From positions 1 through 28,825 of IMG/VR virus record IMGVR_UViG_3300048591_001619: a stretch of DNA of 28,825 nucleotides. One strand, 5' to 3'. Positions 22,136-28,825 of this stretch are shown here, one piece after another. This DNA comes from a virus. The position numbers and the translations under genes were made by a program. The first letter of the stretch is position 1; the number at the start of each line of letters is the position of its first letter. Under the pieces are notes generated by a model. That model was not told the DNA's origin and searched no databases. It worked only from the letters and a program-made list of their open reading frames with translations.

Positions 22136-23142
22136 AGACGATTCTCGCCAGCGCCTGGAACGCCCTGATCGACCGGCTCCGGCGCGATCAGTTGCTCGGC
22201 TGTACCGTCCTCCAGCGGGGAAGCTGGAAGCACCCGTGGCAGGTGACGCCGACCTGGGATCCGGAACGCGAACGATGGGTGGCCGCGATTCACCCCGGCT
22301 TCGTGAATGGCCTCGACGCCGAAGTCCGGATCCGCGAGGACGAAGTGCCTCCCGAAACGCTGGAGCGTCTCGACATCGATCCCAACAACGCCACCGGAGG
22401 TCGCATCGACGCCTGGCTTACCGAGACGCCCCAGTTGCCGCTCAACCAGTGGCGCTCGATTGGAAGGGACGCCTTGCCCACGAGTGTGTCGGTGTCGGGC
22501 TTCGAGAACATCGTGGCCTCCTACGAGACCGTGCCGGATTTCTTCCTCGCGCTCGGGGCGGGAGAACCACCGGAGGGAATCTTCGCCCCCGTCGGAAGCA
22601 AGGGCGGCACACGGCTGCTCCGCGCCACGGAGATCGTGCTGCACAAGGACCGCATCACCACGGGCACCGATTGGACCTTCGGCGCAGGCGTGGATGGCAC
22701 CTTCGCCCAATTCAACGTGATCTACCGCCTGCCACCTGGAGCGAGGGAACGCGCCTACATCCGAACCACCGCCAGGTACGAACCACCGCAACGCCCCGAT
22801 GCGTTGGAACGGCTTCGCGGGAACTGGGAGGACGTGTCCTACGACCCGCTCCATCTCTCAACGGTCTATCTGCTCTCTCCCGAGGACGCGCCCGCCGGTT
22901 CCGAGCCGGGGCCGGAATGGTCGCCCTACGTGAAGCATCGGGTGTTCTGGAACCTCAACCACGCCGTCAGCTTCGAGCCGCCCACCACCCGGCACGACAA
23001 CATCACGATGTTCACCGGCTTGGCCGGCGGCGTGGCTGATGGCCTCATCAACCAGATGCTCGCTACCATCAACGACCAGAACGCGGCGCTGTCCGAGTTC
23101 CTGGGAAACCGCACCATTGAGGGCCGCTACTGGACGACATGA
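22132..23142 (+). CDS. Tail protein (336 aa)
   Basis: Protein of 336 residues without a recognised domain. Strands and turns dominate, such as RWVAAIHPGFVNGLDAEVRI and TRLLRATEIVLHKDRITTG, then TFAQFNVIYRLPPGARERAY. Near the end LINQMLATINDQNAALSEFL looks like a short helical coil that may trimerise. It overlaps its upstream neighbour by four bases (ATGA). By position it is a tail tip or baseplate component. No enzymatic motif seen. Confidence 0.65.
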   Translation: MKTILASAWNALIDRLRRDQLLGCTVLQRGSWKHPWQVTPTWDPERERWVAAIHPGFVNGLDAEVRIREDEVPPETLERLDIDPNNATGGRIDAWLTETPQLPLNQWRSIGRDALPTSVSVSGFENIVASYETVPDFFLALGAGEPPEGIFAPVGSKGGTRLLRATEIVLHKDRITTGTDWTFGAGVDGTFAQFNVIYRLPPGARERAYIRTTARYEPPQRPDALERLRGNWEDVSYDPLHLSTVYLLSPEDAPAGSEPGPEWSPYVKHRVFWNLNHAVSFEPPTTRHDNITMFTGLAGGVADGLINQMLATINDQNAALSEFLGNRTIEGRYWTT

Positions 23143-23143
23143 C

Positions 23144-23362
23144 ATGACAGACGAACCGACCGAAGAAGAGCTGATCGCCGCGCTGGAGTCGCGTGCCGAC
23201 GAGATCGAGAGAAACGATGGTTTCGGCCTCGACAAGACGGCCCGCCTCACCGCGCAGCGAGAGCAACGGGCGGAAGAAGATCGCCCCAAACCGCTCAATC
23301 CGCCGTTTCCCTACCGGGTGGTTTCGTTCGATCCGATCTTCGTGCGGAGGCGAGGATTGTAA
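23144..23362 (+). CDS. Small charged tail-region protein (72 aa)
   Basis: Protein of 72 residues starting MTDEPTEEELIAALESRADE, mostly charged helix, then a Pro-rich end (RPKPLNPPFPYRVVSFDPIF). ATG 23144 starts two bases after the stop of the preceding gene; the frame is open further upstream but that part is a shadow. No family is recognised. It could be a short linker or chaperone in tail tip assembly. Confidence 0.6.
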   Translation: MTDEPTEEELIAALESRADEIERNDGFGLDKTARLTAQREQRAEEDRPKPLNPPFPYRVVSFDPIFVRRRGL

Positions 23363-23389
23363 GGATGTTGACAGCCCGCACGCCTCGAC

Positions 23390-25861
23390 GTGCAGGCCTT
23401 GCTCTACGCCAACCTTACCGAACGCTCGCTTTCGGATTCTCTCGGCGGCCCGGACTTCGATTGGCCGGAGCTGATCGAGGGGGACACCATCCGGGTCGGG
23501 CTTCGCTTTGCCCAGACGCTCGGCGACGAGGAACTGGAGATCGAGCGTAGCGTCCGCCTGGTGCGCGCTTCGCTGGGGCGTCTCGACACCCGGCCGGAGG
23601 AAGGACAGTGGGCGATCCAGATCGGGATCGATTCGCCCGAAGTGGGCGTCAACACCACAACGCTCCTCGCCCATGATGCTTCGGCGGAGGACGTTCGGAA
23701 CGCCGTGCAAGCCCTACTGGATGCGCCGGGCTTCTCCGTCCCCGGAGTGACAGCAGACGCGGTGACCGTGGATCAGAAGAACGGGAGCTGGCTGCTCCGC
23801 TTCCAGGAAGGCGGCAATCCCTATCCGGAAGAACTCGAACTTCGGGCGGGCCGCAACGCACTGGAGCCGATCTCGTTCCTGCATTCGCGCACCTACCGGG
23901 TGGACGGTCGCTGGGTTCACGAACTTCGGCTCGTCCAATCGCCCGCCGCGTTCACCGACACGTCCGCAAGGGTGGTGCCGCCCGCCCCCAAGATCGGTGA
24001 GGTTCAGGATGGCGGGACGGATGGCGAGATCGAGTGGAACGAGATCCAGTCGCTCACCGTGCCGCCCCAGTTCCGAGGAGCCTACCAGATCAAGCGTGGG
24101 GACACCTTCGCCCGATCCGGTCTGCTCAGCGTGGCGGACGGGATCGAGGAAATCGCCGAGGCGATCAAGCCGCTCGCCGACGAGGACGGCGAGTTCAACG
24201 TGACCAACCCCTTGCCCCACGTCGCCCACATCGAATTCGCCGGGGCGATGCGCGGCCTCAACTACGATCTCCTCCAGGTGGAAGTGATGACCGCCCCGCC
24301 GGGCGATGTGACCTTCGAGTTGAATCTCGCCACCGCCGAACTGGCGAACCTGCTGCGGGCCGCCCCGGTCGTCGAGAACCTGCCGTTCGAGATCGAGGTC
24401 ACCTACGAGGACGAGAACGATCCCGACGAGCTGCATGTCTGGACCTACCGCGCCGAGGTCACCCTGCGCCGCGAACTGATCCACGAAGAACTCGCCGCCG
24501 CGCAGAACATCGACTGGATCCGGCCACCGCTACCGAAGGACTACGTGCCATTCACGCCCGACCAGATCATCACGGGCGTGCAGCATTATGTCACCACTCT
24601 TGGCGACGGGGCGAACACCGCCTTCGTCATCGACCACAACCTCGCCACCGAGGCGCTGCATCTCACGCTGCGGGAAAACGCCGCCAGCGGTTCCATCCTC
24701 CGGACCGGTATCGACTACGAAACGGTGATCGCCGGACCGAATTCGGTGGAGGTGACTCTGTTAGGGGACTTCGCTTCACCGCCTCCCATGGTGGGAGCCT
24801 TGGCCGCCGTCATCAGCACGGCGGGACCGGTGTCCGCGTTTCAGGCGCACACCCACACCATCGCCCAGATCGTCGGCCTGCAGACGATCCTCGATGCCTT
24901 CGGCGCGGACATCGCCGCTCTCAAAGCTCTGGCCCCGGCGGGCGCCCTGGCTTCCACGGACAAGGACTCGGGACTCATCACAAGCTGGACACTGCCCAAA
25001 CTGTTCGAGATCTACCCGACCCGCAAGAAAGTGGAACCGACCGACAACGGCCTGATCGATCTGATCAATGCCGGCGACGCCGCCTTGCCTCGCGCGGGCG
25101 GTTTGCTCGCCGCGGTTCACGATGCCGCTGCGGAAGCGCTGCCTGATCCGCTTCCTCAACCGGACGTCACCCTGATCGACCGGGTGTTCGAGAACCAGGG
25201 CGCGGAAAGCATCACCATCCCCGGTGGCCTGGGCCGGCGAAGCATCGAGCTGGCTCCCGGCGAGTTCGCCGCCTGCGACGGTCGCGTCTGGTATCGGGTT
25301 GAGCAGTTTGGCGACGCGCCAGAAACCAGCTTCTACCCGAGCGACTTCACCCGCGAGCTGTTCCGCTTCTTTGTGAACGACCGCCAGCTTCGGCTCAAGA
25401 CCGAGCTGTCGCTTCAGTTCGCCCTCGAGGCGGCGGTGCTCAAGTCCAACACCAACTGCCAATGGACAGTAGCCATCGAACTCGGCTCCGCGCCTCAGGA
25501 TGTCGATCCCGCGACCACAGGGATCAACCTGCAGAACGTGATCTGGACACCAGCGCCCGCACTGGAACAGCGGATCATTCTCACGCCGGTTCCTTGCACC
25601 CACACCTTCGGCATCCGAGTGAAGCGCTACCGCAGCGGGCTCACCGAGGTGATCGACCTCGACCAGCTGCTCTACGGCACGGCGGAGGGCGGCACCGCTC
25701 CGGCCACGGCGAACTTCGCGGTCCGCGCCCGGCTGCTGCGTTTCGACACCGAGAACAACCAAAGCGATCCCCGAGGATTCGTGGCGGTGCGCGGCCTCGA
25801 TCTCGAAGCCGAGGGCAACAACAACCTCAAGGACATCGGCAAGGCCATCATCCGAAAATAG
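23390..25861 (+). CDS. Large tail tip/baseplate-like protein (823 aa)
   Basis: Largest gene in the window, 823 residues, starting at GTG 23390 with TTGACA 16 bases upstream. It is built of beta-rich blocks that begin with a GDT turn (EGDTIRVGLRFAQTLG near 30; RGDTFARSGLLSVADG near 235). TAFVIDHNLATEALHLTLRE (about 416-435) resembles fibre or tail-protein strand repeats. Later, AHTHTIAQIVGLQTILDAFG is a short coil, then a C-terminal domain ending DLEAEGNNNLKDIGKAIIRK. No hydrolase motif. The following gene has a related block. Likely tail tip or receptor-binding structure. Confidence 0.75.
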   Translation: MQALLYANLTERSLSDSLGGPDFDWPELIEGDTIRVGLRFAQTLGDEELEIERSVRLVRASLGRLDTRPEEGQWAIQIGIDSPEVGVNTTTLLAHDASAEDVRNAVQALLDAPGFSVPGVTADAVTVDQKNGSWLLRFQEGGNPYPEELELRAGRNALEPISFLHSRTYRVDGRWVHELRLVQSPAAFTDTSARVVPPAPKIGEVQDGGTDGEIEWNEIQSLTVPPQFRGAYQIKRGDTFARSGLLSVADGIEEIAEAIKPLADEDGEFNVTNPLPHVAHIEFAGAMRGLNYDLLQVEVMTAPPGDVTFELNLATAELANLLRAAPVVENLPFEIEVTYEDENDPDELHVWTYRAEVTLRRELIHEELAAAQNIDWIRPPLPKDYVPFTPDQIITGVQHYVTTLGDGANTAFVIDHNLATEALHLTLRENAASGSILRTGIDYETVIAGPNSVEVTLLGDFASPPPMVGALAAVISTAGPVSAFQAHTHTIAQIVGLQTILDAFGADIAALKALAPAGALASTDKDSGLITSWTLPKLFEIYPTRKKVEPTDNGLIDLINAGDAALPRAGGLLAAVHDAAAEALPDPLPQPDVTLIDRVFENQGAESITIPGGLGRRSIELAPGEFAACDGRVWYRVEQFGDAPETSFYPSDFTRELFRFFVNDRQLRLKTELSLQFALEAAVLKSNTNCQWTVAIELGSAPQDVDPATTGINLQNVIWTPAPALEQRIILTPVPCTHTFGIRVKRYRSGLTEVIDLDQLLYGTAEGGTAPATANFAVRARLLRFDTENNQSDPRGFVAVRGLDLEAEGNNNLKDIGKAIIRK

Positions 25862-25867
25862 CGACCC

Positions 25868-26878
25868 ATGGCGATCCCCATCATCAACGGCAACACCTCA
25901 CTCCTCGCCATGACGCGCGGCGTGGCGTTCCAGTTTCAGCCCACCGGCGAAAACCTTCCGAGGGCGGACGCCACGGCCTCGGCGGCGACCGACATCCTCA
26001 CCTTCGCCCAAGCCTCACCACCGCTGGCGAACGGAGATCGTGTCAGGGCATGGCCGCTGAGCGGAGAGGATTTGCCAGCGCCTTTGGACGCGGAACTCGA
26101 ATACTTCATCCGCGACCTCACCGCCACCACCTGCAAGCTCGCGGCCACCAGCGGCGGGGCGGCGATCAACCTTACCACGAACGGCGGCTTCTTCCGCCTT
26201 CTGCGCGCCGATACCTGGAGCGCCGATGGCCTGCCGGAGGGAATCGGAATCAATCCCGCCTCCGGTCTCATTTCAGGCGCTCCCACCGTGCCCGGCGTCT
26301 ACAACGTGAACCTCCGCGCCCGCAACGCCGATGGCCAGAGCGCCGATCATATCATCGTGATCGGCGTGGAGCCGAACCGCTACCTTCAGGACGCTTCGAT
26401 CGAGATCGACATCAATCTGCGCGACGGCCGGGTTCGCCTCGCGGGGCCGCCCGCAGTTTCCTCCGGAAGCCAGTCCAACGAGCCGCAGCCGATCCTGCAT
26501 GTGAAGTCGGGCGACAAGTTCGTGCTGAGCGTCGGGTTCATGAAGGACGAGACCTTGGTCGAACTGCCGCTCGACCAGATCCGCTTTGGCCTGAAGGAAT
26601 TCGAGCCCGAACGCCTCCACCTGGTCAACGACGGTTCCTTCACCCAGGTCGGACAGTTTGAGGACGCCCGCTACCAGATCGTGGCCGAGTTCGACGATGC
26701 CGCGCTCGATTCGATTCTCTCCGGTTACGAGGACGACGTGGACACCTTCTTCGACGCGGTGGCCGAGATCGAGTTCGTCACCCTCTACGAACACTTCGGC
26801 GAGCTGCGCGAGATGCGCCGGACCACGCGTTCGTTCCTCGTCCGCGTCCACCGCGAAATGATCGTGCCGAACGGCTGA
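25868..26878 (+). CDS. Tail protein with putative Ig-like (He_PIG) domain
   Basis: Protein of 336 residues. Residues about 119-165 (SADGLPEGIGINPASGLISG, then APTVPGVYNVNLRARNADGQ) match the He_PIG/Ig-like putative-surface-domain pattern often found on tail proteins. A C-terminal block (about 210-330) with SGDKFVLSVGFMKDETLVEL and YQIVAEFDDAALDSIL, ending in TRSFLVRVHREMIVP, resembles blocks in the 823-residue protein. It starts seven bases after that gene. Such Ig-like domains commonly help weak surface binding; that role is inferred. Confidence 0.75.
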   Translation: MAIPIINGNTSLLAMTRGVAFQFQPTGENLPRADATASAATDILTFAQASPPLANGDRVRAWPLSGEDLPAPLDAELEYFIRDLTATTCKLAATSGGAAINLTTNGGFFRLLRADTWSADGLPEGIGINPASGLISGAPTVPGVYNVNLRARNADGQSADHIIVIGVEPNRYLQDASIEIDINLRDGRVRLAGPPAVSSGSQSNEPQPILHVKSGDKFVLSVGFMKDETLVELPLDQIRFGLKEFEPERLHLVNDGSFTQVGQFEDARYQIVAEFDDAALDSILSGYEDDVDTFFDAVAEIEFVTLYEHFGELREMRRTTRSFLVRVHREMIVPNG

Positions 26879-26888
26879 TGCCTGCGCC

Positions 26889-27989
26889 ATGCCCGAAGTC
26901 CTTCTCCAACCTCCGAAGACCATGCCGCTGCCGGCGGCCCTCCGCTATGCGCGGGAGGGCTACGCCATTCGGCGTGTTTTCTGGGATGGAAGCTCCGGCG
27001 GTCACGAGATCGCCTGGATCATCTACCGGGGCGGCCTCTTCTTCTATCTGGATGCCGAGGGACGTTGGGTGGTTCAGAACGACGAGGTGATCCGCGAGGA
27101 TTTCCTCGCGCAAGATTGGACGCTGCTTCCGCCCGGATGCGTCTCGGACGCCGACGTGTGCGCCTGCGGACCGGGGGCGGTGAACGCGCTTCCCTATCCC
27201 GACTGGGAGGACGAGCCGGATCCCATCGCCGCCTTCGACAACCTCAACCCGAACAGCGCCCTCGGCCTGGTCGATTGCCAATGGCAGAGCGGTTCCTGTG
27301 AATGCGGCGGTGGAACGGAGACCGTCCCGCCCCCATGGCCCGACCCGCCCGGCGGCGATCCTCCGGGACCACAACCTCCCGGCGGCGATCCCGGACCGGG
27401 CGGCGACGACGGTGGTGGAGATGGGGGCGGTGGCGATGGAGGCGGCGGCGATGGAGGAGGCGGAAGCGGCGGAGATTCAGGCGGAGGAGGTGGTGCTCCG
27501 GGTGGAGGCTTCGGCGGCGGTGGAGGCGGAGGGGGTGGAGGCAGCCGTCGACCACGACGCCGACCGCGCCCAAGGCAACTCCCGCAGATTGAACTGGAAG
27601 CCCAGGTGTTGGATCAGAGCTGCATCCCGCGTCTCCCGGAGGCCCCGTGCGGCCATCTCAACCTGCCGGACAACTCGCTCAAGACTCGCCAGGTGGTGGG
27701 CACGATTCGCATTGGGCCGCACCCGGAAGGACGGCGCGACCTCTGTTGGATCAGCGTGTGGTGCGGAGGGAAGACGCTGCTTCGCCAGATCGGTGCGCCG
27801 GGCGATGCCTTCGATTTCGGCCCGGAAGCGTTTCGCCAACCGGCGGGCGGTTCACAGCCCGTGTTCGCCACGGTTCACTTTCCCGGCCAGCACGGCGGAA
27901 CAGTGACCGCCCGCGCCCAAGCCGACTGGCCGCCGCTCTGCGATCCCGAAGGCCCGTGCCCGCCCGACCCCGGATCGATGTCGTCATGA
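26889..27989 (+). CDS. Gly-rich tail protein with Tad2/DUF2829-like N-terminus
   Basis: Protein of 366 residues with three parts. Residues about 12-80 (LPAALRYAREGYAIRRVFWD, IIYRGGLFFYLDAEG, EDFLAQDWTLLPPG) follow the DUF2829/Tad2 style with its closing DxxAxDW. CxC motifs follow (VCACG, CECGG). A very Gly-rich linker (about 170-219) and an Arg/Pro patch come next, then a C-terminal domain with paired Cys (DLCWISVWCGG) and RIGPHPEGRRDL. The Gly-rich part may join the tail to a distal domain. N-terminal match is tentative. Confidence 0.7.
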   Translation: MPEVLLQPPKTMPLPAALRYAREGYAIRRVFWDGSSGGHEIAWIIYRGGLFFYLDAEGRWVVQNDEVIREDFLAQDWTLLPPGCVSDADVCACGPGAVNALPYPDWEDEPDPIAAFDNLNPNSALGLVDCQWQSGSCECGGGTETVPPPWPDPPGGDPPGPQPPGGDPGPGGDDGGGDGGGGDGGGGDGGGGSGGDSGGGGGAPGGGFGGGGGGGGGGSRRPRRRPRPRQLPQIELEAQVLDQSCIPRLPEAPCGHLNLPDNSLKTRQVVGTIRIGPHPEGRRDLCWISVWCGGKTLLRQIGAPGDAFDFGPEAFRQPAGGSQPVFATVHFPGQHGGTVTARAQADWPPLCDPEGPCPPDPGSMSS

Positions 27990-28825
27990 TCGTCTACATC
28001 CTCAGCGTCGAAGGATCGCACATGTCGGCGGTCCAGCACTGCGCCTCCCGCCTCAGGGATCGGGGCGAGGATTGTCGCGTCGCCGTGTTCGATTCGGCGG
28101 ATCGCCCGCTCGGCCGGAAACCCGACTGCGACTTCTACCGGCGGAGGGCCGGAGGGAACGGAAGCTGGAAGGACGACCTCGCGCTTTTGGCCTCCACGTT
28201 TCGTGCGCTCCCCGAAGCCAGGTGGATCGGGAGGGTGGAGCGAATCGGCGAGCCGCCCGCGCTGCCCAAGGATCGGCGGCGGGAACTGGACTGCTGGATC
28301 ACCCCAAACGGCTACTTCGTTCGCCGCAGCTTCCTGCCGAGGATCATGGAGAGCGAATCGGGCCACGAATCCCAACCGCCAAGGACGGCGATCGCGGATC
28401 TCGTTCGCAACGCGGGCGGAAGGGTTGGAAGGAACCAGCAGGGGCAGCCGAAGCCGGACTACGTCACCACACCGGCGCTCTCGAATCACATCCCGCTTTC
28501 GGCGAAGGCCTTCTGCGCGGTGGCGACGGTGGACGTGATCGACGAGGTGACCATGCTCGTCACCACGCTGCGCCGCCATCATCAGGAGCCGCTGGTTCTG
28601 GTCTGCGACGAAGCGGTGGCGGAGCGGATGCGGGAACTTGAGCTTCCGAATGTCGAGATCGAGCCGATCACCGCCGCGCTCAGGGCTCGCGCCGACAAGT
28701 TGAGCGAGCGGGTGGTCAGCCACGACCCCTACTGGAAGCCGGAGGCCATCGCACTGAAGTTCCACGCCCTGCGCACCGCCATCCGCCGTCACGGTCCAAC
28801 GCATCTACTCGACGCGGACATCGTG
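27986..28825 (+). CDS. Glycosyltransferase-like protein, 3' end outside window
   Basis: First 280 residues of a protein cut by the right edge. Residues about 1-165 (MIVYILSVEGSHMSAVQHCA, then RALPEARWIGRVERIGEPP) are an unrecognised alpha/beta region. From about 170 (FCAVATVDVIDEVTMLVTTL) the sequence looks like a GT-A fold with LLDADIV at the very end as the DxD-type nucleotide-sugar/metal site, as in GT8-like enzymes. It overlaps the previous stop (ATGA), so it is co-translated with tail genes. It could modify phage or host surface glycans. Confidence 0.7.
   Translation, partial: MIVYILSVEGSHMSAVQHCASRLRDRGEDCRVAVFDSADRPLGRKPDCDFYRRRAGGNGSWKDDLALLASTFRALPEARWIGRVERIGEPPALPKDRRRELDCWITPNGYFVRRSFLPRIMESESGHESQPPRTAIADLVRNAGGRVGRNQQGQPKPDYVTTPALSNHIPLSAKAFCAVATVDVIDEVTMLVTTLRRHHQEPLVLVCDEAVAERMRELELPNVEIEPITAALRARADKLSERVVSHDPYWKPEAIALKFHALRTAIRRHGPTHLLDADIV

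Noticed and set aside
27400-27546. Possible CRISPR or tandem-repeat array in the GGCGGCGAT-rich tract
   Set aside because: It is a coding poly-Gly linker with irregular units and no spacers.
1-28825. Integrase, attachment site or repressor pair marking a prophage end
   Set aside because: None seen on either strand, so temperate status is left open.

Overview
The window is part of a GC-rich (roughly two-thirds G+C by eye) tailed-phage or prophage genome. The order terminase, lysis genes, connector, portal, S49 protease with scaffold, HK97-fold capsid, tail completion genes, tail tube, frameshifted chaperone, tape measure and tail tip proteins indicates a long, non-contractile tail (siphovirus-like); no sheath gene is seen. 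No integrase, attachment site, tRNA or rRNA gene is visible, so temperate lifestyle cannot be decided. Few genes have a Shine-Dalgarno sequence. The style of the small proteins suggests a Verrucomicrobiota-like host, but this is a weak inference.

Layout. Left arm (1-7094, minus strand apart from one HNH gene): a ParB-fold protein overlapping a TAGT-like glycosyltransferase, a RarA/clamp-loader C-domain-like protein, an ATP-dependent DNA ligase, an Amidoligase_2 enzyme, a class II glutamine amidotransferase, an HTH/AT-hook protein, a small protein, and an AAA+ ATPase cut by the window edge. A 48-bp repeat occurs four times in this arm, each time just upstream of a gene start, and three genes also carry ACCCTAAC 9-12 bases before the ATG. 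A plus-strand HNH gene (4409-4909) interrupts the arm.

The right arm (7148-28825, plus strand) is divergent. It holds small and large terminase, a lysis cassette (holin-like, CHAP/NlpC-like endolysin, second small membrane protein), gpW-like connector, portal, protease-scaffold, capsid, a decoration-like protein, an independent moron gene behind a terminator, head-closure and tail-terminator proteins, a second moron, two tandem tail-tube-like paralogues, a chaperone with a -1 slippery heptamer, tape measure, a run of tail tip/baseplate proteins, a glycine-rich tail protein whose N-terminus looks Tad2/DUF2829-like, and a glycosyltransferase cut by the right edge. TTGACA lies 13-17 bases before many starts in this arm.

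How they work together: the right arm builds the virion and lyses the host. The left arm looks like DNA metabolism plus chemical modification. The most interesting parts are the amidoligase/amidotransferase pair (possible peptide or metabolite amide-bond formation) and the ParB/TAGT-like pair (possible glycosylation of a modified DNA base), under a shared repeated leader.
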